Part shown: piece after piece, positions 8,677 to 16,797 of the stretch
Numbering within the stretch: the first letter of the stretch is position 1
Layout: each line of letters starts with the position of its first letter
DNA from: CAIUGU01 sp040080215
GTDB lineage: Bacteria > Pseudomonadota > Gammaproteobacteria > Steroidobacterales > Steroidobacteraceae
Assembly (NCBI GenBank): GCA_040080215.1
Contig: JBEBIT010000010.1
Span: 7,759 to 71,758, forward strand
Length of the DNA stretch: 64,000 nt
Direction: 5' to 3'
The notes under the pieces: model-generated
The model's database searches: none
What the model was told of the DNA's origin: nothing
Seen by the model: only the letters and a program-made list of their open reading frames with translations
Made by a program: the position numbers and the translations under genes

Positions 8677-8712
8677 AAAACGGCGCCGCATCTTTGTCGG
8701 ATGCGGCGCCGT
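8677..8712 (-). terminator. Rho-independent terminator of the B2 operon
   Basis: A 12-bp perfect stem (ACGGCGCCGCAT, 8680-8691, with its complement 8701-8712) is followed on the minus strand by four T residues. It lies 25 nt past the stop of the B2 gene and before the tRNA, so it probably ends the A4-MBL-DUF6152-B2 transcript. Confidence 0.7.
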
Positions 8713-8737
8713 CACTCAAACGCTCGGGATCAGCTGA

Positions 8738-9547
8738 TCAGGCCTTGTCGCAGGGGAGCGGAGTCCACTTGCTGGCATCGGGGAGCTTCTTGAAGCTCGA
8801 GCTCGTGATCATTTCCTGGCGCAGGTACTTGGGATCGCGCACGACGGTCGTGATGGTCAGCCACGTGTCGCCGAAGTCCGTGTGCTGGGTCCAGTACTCG
8901 AACACGATGGCGTTTTCGCTGTAAGGCGCGCCATTGCGACGGAGGTAACCGGCCAGCAGGTTGTTGGTAGCACCTTCAAGCGTATTCACGTTCCAGCGGG
9001 CGACCGTGTTGCCCTGCAGGCTCGCTGCGCCCGCGACGGGTGCCGGGTTCAGCGGAGGCAATGCGGGTGGGCCACCACCGCCACCACCGGCGGCAGGAGC
9101 CGGACGGGGAGCAGCGAAACGGAACAGGCGGGTCTGCTGGCCGTGGTCGGTTTCGACCTTCAGCGTCAGATCATCCTGCCACGTGATATGCAAGCGGGTC
9201 GGCATGCGCATGATGCCGCCGGCTCCGAAGGCTTTGCACTGGGCTCCGGCAGCGGCGTCCTTCGCAGGATCCCATTCGTTGCCCACCTTCACGCCCTCGT
9301 CGTTGAGCGGCAGGCTCGCGAAATCGCCCTTGGCCGGGGTGACCATGCGCCAGCGCCAGTCTTCGCTGACGACGGCAGTCCAGTAACCCGTCAGATCAAA
9401 CGGCGCTGCCTCGCGAGGACTCCGCACCTGCGCCGGGGCCGCGGCCTCGGCAGCAGTCACCACGATTCCCCCAAGGGACAGGATCGCCACTCCCACGGCC
9501 ATCACCTTGGGCAGTGGCGAAGTGCGCTTTACCATCCGGAATTTCAT
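8738..9547 (-). CDS. Exported family B protein of unknown function (B2)
   Basis: 269 aa; start at MKFRMVKR, 9 nt after a GGTGGAG ribosome site. Signal peptide to about residue 36 (TAAEAAAP). Family B landmarks are intact: LTGYW, SEDWRWRMVTPAKGD, WDPAKD, a Cys in AQCKAFG, RLHITWQDDLTLKVETD, GYLRRNGAPYSE, EYW, ITTVVRDPKYLRQE, SSSFKKL, and a C-terminal Cys in LPCDKA. It differs from B1 by a Gly/Pro-rich insert (GGGGGGPPALPP) in the middle. Last gene of the run A4-MBL-DUF6152-B2, 103 nt after DUF6152. No function assigned. Confidence 0.8.
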   Translation of the reverse strand: MKFRMVKRTSPLPKVMAVGVAILSLGGIVVTAAEAAAPAQVRSPREAAPFDLTGYWTAVVSEDWRWRMVTPAKGDFASLPLNDEGVKVGNEWDPAKDAAAGAQCKAFGAGGIMRMPTRLHITWQDDLTLKVETDHGQQTRLFRFAAPRPAPAAGGGGGGPPALPPLNPAPVAGAASLQGNTVARWNVNTLEGATNNLLAGYLRRNGAPYSENAIVFEYWTQHTDFGDTWLTITTVVRDPKYLRQEMITSSSFKKLPDASKWTPLPCDKA

Positions 9548-9650
9548 TATCTGGTTCTCCACCGATTGCATGTATCGAAGCGAGGAAGAGGAACAGCCTG
9601 TGGCGTCGTGGAGACCACAACGCCACGGCTAGTCCTGCATCAGCTCGGGA

Positions 9651-10049
9651 TCACTCGAAGTCGCCGCCCCACTCCCAACCATCGGCCGGACGGGCAATGT
9701 GGACCAGACGGATGCGGTGATCAGCCGGGTTGCGGCCAGGCTGGCCCTGCACGACGACCTTGTCGCCGGGCTTCAGGGTGTCCTTGCTGACGTTGCCGTC
9801 GCGGGCGAGAGCCGCGCCGCCGCCCCACTCAACCGCCCAACGCTGCATCTTGCCGTCCTTGTCCGGCGCCATCACGTGAATGAACGCGTGCGGGTTGCGG
9901 AACAGGAACTGCACCACTTCACCTTCGATCTCGGTCTTCTGGTCGACGAAGTACGTCGCCGGGAACGAGTGGTGCGCATAGGCGGGAACGCCCGCGACAA
10001 CAGCACCGGCGACCAGCGCCGACAGCCACTTTGCCTTGTTGCTCATCAT
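9651..10049 (-). CDS. Exported DUF6152 family protein
   Basis: 132 aa. ATG chosen 7 nt after GAGGAG. Signal peptide to about residue 25 (VPAYA), then an HHSFPATYF start to the mature protein, and the core EGEVVQFLFRNPHAFIH, WAVEWGGG and LKPGDKVVVQGQPGR blocks. HHSF at the mature N-terminus with an E-G-x-V core is what I recall of DUF6152, a small beta-rich exported family of unknown role. The paired N-terminal histidines could bind a metal (inference). It lies between an MBL gene (68 nt) and B2 in one strand run, which links it to the A-MBL-B cassette. Confidence 0.8.
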   Translation of the reverse strand: MMSNKAKWLSALVAGAVVAGVPAYAHHSFPATYFVDQKTEIEGEVVQFLFRNPHAFIHVMAPDKDGKMQRWAVEWGGGAALARDGNVSKDTLKPGDKVVVQGQPGRNPADHRIRLVHIARPADGWEWGGDFE

Positions 10050-10117
10050 CTTGGATCTCCTCAATATAGAAACGCTTGCGGATACTTCAAATCACTGCCG
10101 ATCCCTTGCAGGATCGA

Positions 10118-11191
10118 TTACTTGGCTGCCTTCAGGTCGTTGTACACGATCTCGATGAACCGGTCGGTCGAGCCCGGACCGTTGCCAGAACCATAACGCG
10201 GGTCGTAGTCGATCGTCGGCTTGGCAGCCTTGACCTGCTCCAGCGTCAAACCGCGGCCGACCATGTCCTTGATGCGGTCATGGATGATCGTGACCATGTC
10301 GCGGTACTCGGCGACGTCGGCTTCATCGGACAGACGGCCATGGCCCGGGATGACCACCGTGCCGCCTTCCTGACGATCCTTCGGGATGGTCAGCTCGAGA
10401 ATGTGATTGAGCGCCTTCAGCACGCCCTGGATGCTGCCATCACGCGCCTTGTCGATGACGGGGTAGTTGTTCGTGTTGTACACGTCACCCACGCTCAATA
10501 CGTCGGAGCGACGGAAGTACACGATGGTGTCGCCGTCCGTGTGGGCGTTCGGCTCATGGAACAGGCGGATCGACTCGCCGTTGAAGAACATGTCCTTGAA
10601 CTCGGAAATGTACGTCACGGTCGGCAGCGTGTCGGCCGGAGCGGGCGGCTGGCCACCGATGGACTGTTCCATGCGCATCAGGACGTTCTCATGCGCCAGG
10701 ATCGTTGCCGCCGCACCAGCAGGTGTAGCGCCGCCGACGCCCTGAGCCGCAACCGCGATGGGCCCGAGCATGTTGCCGCCGGCAACCGACGCGCCGGCCT
10801 TGGAGAGATTGCCGTTGCCGCCGGTGTGGTCGCCGTGGCCGTGCGTGTTCAGGATGAAACGGATCGGGCCCTTCGAGATCTTGCGGATCTCGGTCAGGAT
10901 CTTGTCCGAGAGAGGTGCGAACTGCGTATCGACGATGAGCACGCCGTCGTCCCCGACCTGCAGCGTGATGTTGCCGCCCTGGCCCACGAGCATGTAGATG
11001 TTGTCGCGGACGGCCAAGACCTTGATCTGCACGGCGTCGAAGTTGGGAGCCTGCTGCGCCGGGGCTGCGGGGGCATTCCGGTTCTGGCGAGCGGGCTGCG
11101 CCGCCATGGCGACAGACGCGGCACCGAGAATTGCGGCAACGGCAAGGGCCGCAGCCTTCGCCTTGGTGACTGTATTCCTGTTCATGCTCAT
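10118..11191 (-). CDS. Exported MBL-fold hydrolase, intact metal site
   Basis: 357 aa from the ATG at 11191; an ATG two codons later (11185) has the better spacing to TAAGG and is equally likely. Signal peptide to about residue 31, an Asn/Ala/Pro/Gln-rich linker, then the MBL domain: VRDNIYMLVGQGGN, IVDTQFAPLSDKI, H117-G-H119-G-D121-H122-TGGN, NAHTDGD, GDVYNTNNYP, and VIPGHGRLSDE. All metal ligands expected of a binuclear MBL enzyme are present. The closest relatives in the window are the proteins at 36385 and 2071. It sits between A4 and DUF6152. Substrate unknown. Confidence 0.88.
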   Translation of the reverse strand: MSMNRNTVTKAKAAALAVAAILGAASVAMAAQPARQNRNAPAAPAQQAPNFDAVQIKVLAVRDNIYMLVGQGGNITLQVGDDGVLIVDTQFAPLSDKILTEIRKISKGPIRFILNTHGHGDHTGGNGNLSKAGASVAGGNMLGPIAVAAQGVGGATPAGAAATILAHENVLMRMEQSIGGQPPAPADTLPTVTYISEFKDMFFNGESIRLFHEPNAHTDGDTIVYFRRSDVLSVGDVYNTNNYPVIDKARDGSIQGVLKALNHILELTIPKDRQEGGTVVIPGHGRLSDEADVAEYRDMVTIIHDRIKDMVGRGLTLEQVKAAKPTIDYDPRYGSGNGPGSTDRFIEIVYNDLKAAK

Positions 11192-11319
11192 ACCTTAGGG
11201 CTCCCCCGGTTCACAAACTCTTGATCAAGCTTTGCGGCTTGCCGGCGGGCGCCCCGTTGTTGGGGATCCCGACGGATTGCCGGATGTTTCTTTGAGTGCG
11301 CGCGGCCTCGCCGTCGTGC

Positions 11320-12168
11320 TCAGCGCTTCTTGGCCGCCAGTGCCTTTTCCATGAATTCCGGATAGGCCGTCTGCGCGCCGCCCAGAGCAGCTTCATGCGA
11401 CAGGTTGTAGCGGTCGGCGTATTCGAACTCCGATGGATGCTTGCCGGGCAGGTAGTGCGGCACGTAGCCCTTGGCCTGGCCGACGATCTCGACTACCGGA
11501 TCACAAGGATACGGGGCGATGTTGCGCTTGTTGTCGAGCGCGTAGTCGCTCGAGCGGATGAACGATTCGGTGAGGTAAGCCGGGTCGTGGATGACCGCAA
11601 TGATCGTCAGGTAGTCCCCATGGCGGACATAGTGCTCGCGGGTGGTCGCGATGTCACTGCGGGCAAGGCCGTTGCGGCGGACATAAGACTGCTTGAGGTG
11701 CGTCGTCTCGACGGCGAGCACATCACCCTCCCACTTGCCGAGGGAGAAGCCCTGCCACGAATGAATCGCGTATTCAGGCGGACGCTCGCGGCCGTCCATC
11801 CAGATGGTGCGCTCGGCAGCCTGCCATTCCTTGCGGATGTGGATGCCTTTGGTTTCCTGCGTCTCGGAATCGATTTCCTTCCAGATGCGCTCAGGCGAGA
11901 AGCGCGTGAAGTAATCGGAAGGATGCGGACGGCACTGGTATTCCTCGAGCGTCAGGATCGAAGGATCCCACGCGAGGCCGCGCGCGCGGTTTGCGTCGTT
12001 GATCGGGACGCCGTGGTACTCGGCCATGTCGGGGCCGGGGATACGCTCGGGCAGGTCTTCATGCAGGCGGACGTTCCAGACTCCGGACAGATCGACCTCT
12101 GCCATCGAGGAAGAACTCGCGAGCAGCAGCAACGCTGCGGCAATCGCAGAACGGTTGGGTTTACGCAT
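11320..12168 (-). CDS. Exported family A protein of unknown function (A4)
   Basis: 282 aa; signal peptide ends SSMAE near residue 23. Family A landmarks: LSGVWNVRLHEDLPERIPGP, PINDANR, CRPHPSDY, RTIWMDGRERP, WQGFSLGKWEGD, TTHLKQSYVRRNG, IHDPAYLTESF and YPEF near the end (listed separately). No C-terminal Cys tail, unlike A2/A3. It is the first gene of the run A4-MBL-DUF6152-B2 and is divergent from the hydroquinone cluster starting at 12559, so both transcripts start in the 390-nt gap between them. Confidence 0.8.
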   Translation of the reverse strand: MRKPNRSAIAAALLLLASSSSMAEVDLSGVWNVRLHEDLPERIPGPDMAEYHGVPINDANRARGLAWDPSILTLEEYQCRPHPSDYFTRFSPERIWKEIDSETQETKGIHIRKEWQAAERTIWMDGRERPPEYAIHSWQGFSLGKWEGDVLAVETTHLKQSYVRRNGLARSDIATTREHYVRHGDYLTIIAVIHDPAYLTESFIRSSDYALDNKRNIAPYPCDPVVEIVGQAKGYVPHYLPGKHPSEFEYADRYNLSHEAALGGAQTAYPEFMEKALAAKKR

Positions 12169-12558
12169 GACTGATTAGGACCCCTGCAACATCTATCTAG
12201 TATTGGACTGCCAATCGACGCAAGCAGAACTCGGCCCCTGCCCGCTCACTCGGACGTGGGCCGCTTTCGCGTGCCGTGGACGACCCCCCGCCCGGCAACA
12301 TTCATGAAGCGTCATCAGATCGTGATTAATGATACGTCAGCGGTCGAGAGCCTGTCGACACGGGCCCGGCAGATTAGTGTCAAGAAGTGTCGTCGGAGTG
12401 GCCGCTGCATCAGTTGCTTTGCAGCGCAACGTAAACACCTCGGCAGAAGCAGAATCATGTCGACAGTCCCGCACGGCGTGAGTATAAAGGCGCCAGCCAA
12501 AACAGGTGGAGCCGGGCGCTTGCGCCAAGGCCACTGCCTTCGGGAGATGTAGCCGACC
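12169..12558. other. Divergent intergenic region between A4 and the hydroquinone cluster
   Basis: 390 nt with no convincing gene. It should contain the promoters for A4 (minus) and the maleylacetate reductase gene (plus). AT-richer patches occur around 12190-12215 (ATCTATCTAGTATTGG) and 12317-12340 (ATCGTGATTAATGATAC), the latter a loose dyad. No site matching the 43-bp element found at 28515, 34555 and 38719 is present. Confidence 0.4.
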
Positions 12559-13620
12559 ATGGATTCCTTCATTTTCGATCTGCCCCGCCTGCGCGTCGTG
12601 TTTGGTCCGGGACGTCGTAGCCAGCTGAAGCAGGAAGTGGAAGCGCTCGGACTGAAGCGGGTGCTCATCATCGCCGACCCGATCCACGTCGGGACCGCAA
12701 CCAGGCTTGCGGATCAACTCGGCCCGTTGGCCGCGGGCGTCTATGACAAGGTGGCCGTCCACGTTCCCGTGGAAATTGCCGAGGCAGGCAAGGCCAAGGT
12801 CAAGGAATTGGGCGTCGACGGATGCGTGTGCTTGGGCGGCGGGTCGTCCATCGGCCTCGCCAAGATCATCGCGCGGGACCTCGGTCTGCCCATCATTGCC
12901 ATTCCGACCACCTATGCCGGTTCCGAGATGACCCCGGTCTGGGGGCTCACCTCAGGCGCCCTCAAGACGACCGGCAAGGACCTCAAGGTCCAGCCGAAGT
13001 CCGTCATTTACGATGCGGAGCTGTTGACCAGCCTGCCGGCAAAGATCGCGGGCCCGAGCGGCATCAATGCGATGGCCCACTGCGTCGAGGCGCTGTATGC
13101 GGAGAACCGCAATCCCCTGGTGTCCACGCTGGCCCAGGAAGGCGTGCGCGCCATGGCCGAGTCATTGCCGCTCGTCTGCAAGAACCCGAAGGACCTGGAC
13201 GCGCAAAGTGGCGCGCTTTACGGCGCCTGGATGGGCGGCATCGTGCTTGGTTTCGGTGGAATGGCACTGCACCACAAGCTGTGCCACACGCTGGGCGGCA
13301 CCTTTAATCTGCCCCACGCCGAGACGCATGCGGTCGTCCTGCCCTACGCGACGGCCTACAACATCGACTACGCCCCGGACGCAAAGCGCAGGCTCACCGC
13401 GGCCCTGGGCAATGCGAACGTCGCCGCCGCGCTGCACGCCCTCGGGCAAGCCGTCGGTGCACCGGCATCGTTGAAAGCCATGGGCCTCACGCCGGCCGAC
13501 CTCGACAAGGCAACCGACCTCGCGATGCAGAATTCCTACGTCAATCCGCGGCCCCTGACCCACGAAGGCATCAGGCAGCTGCTGGAAGACGCGTATCAAG
13601 GCATCGTTCCCCGTTCGTAA
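12559..13620 (+). CDS. hapF: Maleylacetate reductase
   Basis: 353 aa, the usual length for maleylacetate reductases of the iron-containing alcohol dehydrogenase superfamily. It reduces maleylacetate to 3-oxoadipate with NAD(P)H. Visible features: GGGSSIGLAKIIA for nucleotide binding (residues about 93-105), PTTYAGSEMTPVWG, and the C-terminal half with GGMALHHKLCHTLGG and NLPHAETHAVVLPY, whose histidines occupy the metal/active-site region. The AGSEMT and LHHKLCHTLGG motifs separate it from ordinary Fe-alcohol dehydrogenases. It opens the plus-strand cluster that also encodes hydroquinone dioxygenase and hydroxymuconic semialdehyde dehydrogenase, the two preceding steps. The symbol follows the P. 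fluorescens 4-hydroxyacetophenone (hap) cluster. Confidence 0.93.
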   Translation: MDSFIFDLPRLRVVFGPGRRSQLKQEVEALGLKRVLIIADPIHVGTATRLADQLGPLAAGVYDKVAVHVPVEIAEAGKAKVKELGVDGCVCLGGGSSIGLAKIIARDLGLPIIAIPTTYAGSEMTPVWGLTSGALKTTGKDLKVQPKSVIYDAELLTSLPAKIAGPSGINAMAHCVEALYAENRNPLVSTLAQEGVRAMAESLPLVCKNPKDLDAQSGALYGAWMGGIVLGFGGMALHHKLCHTLGGTFNLPHAETHAVVLPYATAYNIDYAPDAKRRLTAALGNANVAAALHALGQAVGAPASLKAMGLTPADLDKATDLAMQNSYVNPRPLTHEGIRQLLEDAYQGIVPRS

Positions 13621-13727
13621 CCCAAGGCTTGAGGCCCCCACTGCAAACCGCTGTGGATTAGACTTCGCAGCCTGAAGAAGAGCGCTCCGTTTACATTCGC
13701 ATTCACATTCAAAGAGACTGAAGCGGC

Positions 13728-14201
13728 ATGGACAACTTCCTGATGATGCTGGAAAACCTGGACCTCTCGCAGTGGGTCCTGGGATCGATCTGGGGCTACC
13801 CCATCTTCCTGACGTTCCACTCGCTCGGCCTCGGCCTGCTGGTGGGCCTGCTGCTGATCATCGACCTTCGCGTGCTGGGGTTTGCGAAGCCGCTGCCGCT
13901 GTCCGAGCTGCGCAAGCTGATGCCCTACGTCTGGTTTGGCTTCGTGTTGAACGCCATCTCGGGCGTGGTGCTCTTCATGGCCGATGCCACCAAGGACTTC
14001 TACAGCAACTCCTTCCGCTGGAAGATGCTGTCGATCCTCATCGGACTCGTGGTGGCCGTCACGCTGAACGGCACGGTCCTCCGCGAGGACACGAAGGACA
14101 CGCCCCCGATGGCCAAGATCCTGGCCACCGTGTCCCTGCTGAGCTGGGTCGGCGCGATCGTTTCAGGCCGCCTGATCGCCTATCTTTCCCCGCCAATCTG
14201 A
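13728..14201 (+). CDS. DUF6644-like integral membrane protein
   Basis: 157 aa, four predicted transmembrane segments (about residues 20-44, 62-84, 96-116, 128-150). Contains WGYPIFLTFHSLGLGLLVG and DLRVLGFAKPLP, features also found in the next protein (LEALHFIGLATLIGG, DLRVLGVAKRLP). A conserved His in helix 1 and the DLR motif suggest a small haem or quinone-contacting helical bundle, but this is inference; the family has no known function to me. It lies 107 nt after maleylacetate reductase and 61 nt before its paralogue. Confidence 0.75.
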   Translation: MDNFLMMLENLDLSQWVLGSIWGYPIFLTFHSLGLGLLVGLLLIIDLRVLGFAKPLPLSELRKLMPYVWFGFVLNAISGVVLFMADATKDFYSNSFRWKMLSILIGLVVAVTLNGTVLREDTKDTPPMAKILATVSLLSWVGAIVSGRLIAYLSPPI

Positions 14202-14262
14202 GCGCCTCCCAGAGCCCCTCAAGGTCACGCTCCGGTAACGACACAAATTTAGAGTAATCAAG

Positions 14263-14754
14263 ATGTTGCAAGGATTCCTGGAATCGCTGGTCGGCACTTC
14301 GATCGGCACGACGGTCAAGACCTCAAGCTGGATTTTCCAGACGCTCGAGGCGCTGCATTTCATCGGGCTCGCCACCCTGATTGGCGGCATCGCGGCACTC
14401 GACCTCAGGGTCTTGGGCGTTGCCAAGCGCCTGCCGGTCGCACCGCTGCACAAGCTGTTGCCGCTGGTCTTCATCGGCTTCGGCATCAACCTGATCACCG
14501 GCGTACTCTTCTTCCTGTCGGACCCCGTGGGCTACGGCGACAACCCGTCCTTCATGCTCAAGATGGTCTTCATCCTGCTGGCCGGCCTGAACGCCCTGTG
14601 GTTCGAGCTCAAGCTGGCCAAACATGTTGAAGAGTGGGGCCCGGGAGTGGATGCCTCGACGCACGCCAAGATCGTCTGCGGCCTGTCCCTGTTCCTGTGG
14701 GCGGGCATCATCACGGCCGGCCGCTTGCTGCCTTCCTTCGCAGCCCTCCTCTGA
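14263..14754 (+). CDS. DUF6644-like integral membrane protein, paralogue of the preceding gene
   Basis: 163 aa with four predicted membrane helices. Shares with the upstream protein the helix-1 His (LHFIGLATL), DLRVLGVAKRLP loop, a GFGINLITGVLFF helix and a final WAGIITAGRLLP helix (compare WVGAIVSGRLIA). The pair probably arose by tandem duplication and may form a heterodimer. A role linked to hydroquinone metabolism is suggested only by position between maleylacetate reductase and the dioxygenase genes. Confidence 0.75.
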   Translation: MLQGFLESLVGTSIGTTVKTSSWIFQTLEALHFIGLATLIGGIAALDLRVLGVAKRLPVAPLHKLLPLVFIGFGINLITGVLFFLSDPVGYGDNPSFMLKMVFILLAGLNALWFELKLAKHVEEWGPGVDASTHAKIVCGLSLFLWAGIITAGRLLPSFAALL

Positions 14755-15122
14755 AGGCCGCACAGGGCGGCGGGTGGCCCGAGTGCCACACGCTGCCCCA
14801 TGGCGGTGCGGTCGACACTGGACTGAGCGGCCCGGCGCCGCCCGTCGCGGCGAAAATTGAATGGCTGTCGGGCAACTAGCCGGCAATGGATTTGTCATAT
14901 TGATTGCGGGCTTGCGCGCGCGCATGAGCCGGGAAATCCTGTGTAGTAGATTGCATCCGGCGATTTGTATTTAGACCGCAGGCCCGCTTAAGATTGGCGA
15001 CTCAAAATCATGATGACGGCGATTCCGATTCATGATGAGGTTTCGTCAGACAGCCTATTTTTCGCAGGGCGGACAGCACACCCTGCACGGCAGACCCAGA
15101 CCAGGACCCTTAAGGACACGTG
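14755..15122 (+). promoter_or_regulatory. Upstream region of the hydroquinone dioxygenase genes with direct-repeat operator
   Basis: 368 nt without a gene. Bases 15006-15016 (AATCATGATGA) and 15028-15038 (ATTCATGATGA) form a direct repeat with 22-nt period, i.e. two helical turns apart on the same DNA face, as expected of a regulator half-site pair. It is 84 nt before the hapC start. The separation from the upstream genes suggests that the dioxygenase genes have their own regulated promoter here. The regulator is unknown. Confidence 0.5.
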
Positions 15123-15623
15123 ATGAGTGAATTCCAGACTGTTTTCGGCTCCCTGAACGACTACACGAAAGGCGAGCTCAAGATCATCAACGATGATCCC
15201 AAGCACTACGTCTTCTCGAACATCTTCGATGTGGCATCGAAGTCGAAGCCCTACGAGAAGGTGGTGGTCGCCATCAACCTTGAATACGTGATCGAAGCCG
15301 TCCGCGCCGAAGGCGTGTCCGACTGGTTCGCCGTGGCCCACGACGAATTCGCCATCATCATGGACGGCGAAGTCCGCATCGACCTCGTCAAGCTCGACAA
15401 CCCGAACGCCGTGGTCGCTCCCGACAAGCAGGGCGCGGTCAAGGTCAAGGGTGAACCCGTTGGCAAGAAGATGGGTCATATCGTCTGCAAGCGTGGCCAC
15501 CAGGCCCTGCTGCCCGCGGGCGCTGCCTATCGTTTCACCGCGACGAAGACCGGCGTCATGATGATGCAGACGGTCATCGGCGACCTGTCGGTGCAAAAGT
15601 GGGCGGATATCTGCTACAAGTAA
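15123..15623 (+). CDS. hapC: Hydroquinone 1,2-dioxygenase, small subunit
   Basis: 166 aa (about 18 kDa), matching the small subunit of two-component hydroquinone dioxygenases (HapC of P. fluorescens ACB, PnpC of 4-nitrophenol degraders). ATG chosen over the GTG one codon upstream because AAGGA is 6 nt from the ATG. Cupin-like features: AVAHDEFAIIMDGEVRIDLVKL and LLPAGAAYRFTA (landmarks HDEFAIIMDG and LPAGAAYRF). The small subunit is not expected to hold the catalytic iron. With the next gene it makes the Fe(II) enzyme that opens hydroquinone to 4-hydroxymuconic semialdehyde in the cytoplasm. 65 nt upstream of hapD. Confidence 0.9.
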   Translation: MSEFQTVFGSLNDYTKGELKIINDDPKHYVFSNIFDVASKSKPYEKVVVAINLEYVIEAVRAEGVSDWFAVAHDEFAIIMDGEVRIDLVKLDNPNAVVAPDKQGAVKVKGEPVGKKMGHIVCKRGHQALLPAGAAYRFTATKTGVMMMQTVIGDLSVQKWADICYK

Positions 15624-15688
15624 TCGCATTATCGGGCGAGCGGACTTCCCTTACGTAGTCGCCTGATTTTTCTGGAGGATTGAGTCAA

Positions 15689-16693
15689 ATGAGCGCAGCA
15701 GCAAACGTGTTAGTGAACGCATCCGCTCCCAGCAACGAAACGGGCTACCGTACGTTCACGCTGGGCAGCTTCAAGATCAGCCGTGACGAATACTTCGTGC
15801 ATGTCACCTGGCCGGCCAAGGGCCAGCAGATGAAGCACATCATGTCGGCCGACGCCTTCCTGCGCGCGATGATGCGCGATGTGGCCTGGGGCTTCTTCTA
15901 CGGCTGGGTGAACTTCGACGGCATGGTCGGCACCCGCAACAAGTACGGCCAGGTCGAGTTCTATGCCGGTCGCTACGCCCCCGCGTATCACGAACGCGGC
16001 CTGGACCTGGTCGAGACGTTCGATACGCCGCTGATCATGGCGACCTTCAAGGCCATCCTCGAGGACTTCACGAACAAGGGCTTCGACCCGTTCGCTGCCC
16101 CGGATGAGACCGGCTCCTCGTGGGTCGGCAAGAAGAACGGCTCGAACTCGGAAGCCATCGACCGTCAGCGCCAGGCCTGCAAGCGCATGCCCGGCCTGCC
16201 CGGCGACGCCGAGCTGCGCACGGATTCGAACGGCTATCCCGTCAACCGCGCCTTTGCCGACGTGGTCCAGGACGCTCCCGAAATCCACGCCGAAAAGGGC
16301 TTCGAAAACGACGTCCACGCGATGAACCTGTTCGCGTACCTGTCGCGTTCCGACGTGACGTGGAACCCGTCGGTCACCTCCGTGTGCGGCCGCAGCCTCT
16401 GCTGCCCGACCACCGAGGAATACATCCTCCCGATCAAGCACGGCAACGACCGCGTCGAGTGGTTCGTCCAGCTGTCCGACGAAATCGAGTGGGAAGTGGA
16501 AGACAAGCTGACGGGCCTGCCCCGCGCCAAGGCCATCATGAAGGCCGGCGACGTGGCTGCCATGCCGGCCAACATCCGTCACCAGGGCTTCTCGAAGAAG
16601 CGTTCCATGCTGCTCGTATGGGAAAACGCGACGCCCGAGCTGCCGGATATGTACGAGAGCGGCAAGCTGCAGCCGTACCCCGTCAATTTCTGA
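15689..16693 (+). CDS. hapD: Hydroquinone 1,2-dioxygenase, large (catalytic) subunit
   Basis: 334 aa (about 38 kDa); ATG 10 nt after TGGAGG, preferred to a TTG three codons earlier. The set H251-x-N253-x3-E257 followed 41 residues later by H298 matches in order and exact spacing the iron ligands I recall for PnpD of the PnpCD structure (His256, Asn258, Glu262, His303). The N-terminal 200 residues and the CCPTTEEYILPIKHGND region are typical of this subunit. It cleaves hydroquinone between C1 and C2. Translation is probably coupled to hapC. A strong terminator follows at 16721-16750. Confidence 0.93.
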   Translation: MSAAANVLVNASAPSNETGYRTFTLGSFKISRDEYFVHVTWPAKGQQMKHIMSADAFLRAMMRDVAWGFFYGWVNFDGMVGTRNKYGQVEFYAGRYAPAYHERGLDLVETFDTPLIMATFKAILEDFTNKGFDPFAAPDETGSSWVGKKNGSNSEAIDRQRQACKRMPGLPGDAELRTDSNGYPVNRAFADVVQDAPEIHAEKGFENDVHAMNLFAYLSRSDVTWNPSVTSVCGRSLCCPTTEEYILPIKHGNDRVEWFVQLSDEIEWEVEDKLTGLPRAKAIMKAGDVAAMPANIRHQGFSKKRSMLLVWENATPELPDMYESGKLQPYPVNF

Positions 16694-16720
16694 CGAAAAG
16701 TCGCTCTTGATGCGATAATG

Positions 16721-16750
16721 GTGGCGGCCTTCGGGCCGCCACTTTTTTTT
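16721..16750 (+). terminator. Rho-independent terminator after hapD
   Basis: GTGGCGGCC-TTCG-GGCCGCCAC: a 9-bp GC stem with a UUCG tetraloop, then eight T residues. It ends the hapCD message and so separates it from the aldehyde dehydrogenase gene starting 48 nt later. Read-through would give a lower level of the downstream genes. Confidence 0.85.
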
Positions 16751-16797
16751 AAGGCTCCCCCGGATGAATATCGGGGGACAGGAACGAAGCAACTCAT

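Noticed and set aside
12256..12552. Small open frame in the gap before maleylacetate reductase
   Set aside because: No ribosome site, no homology pattern, and it spans the region where two divergent promoters must lie.
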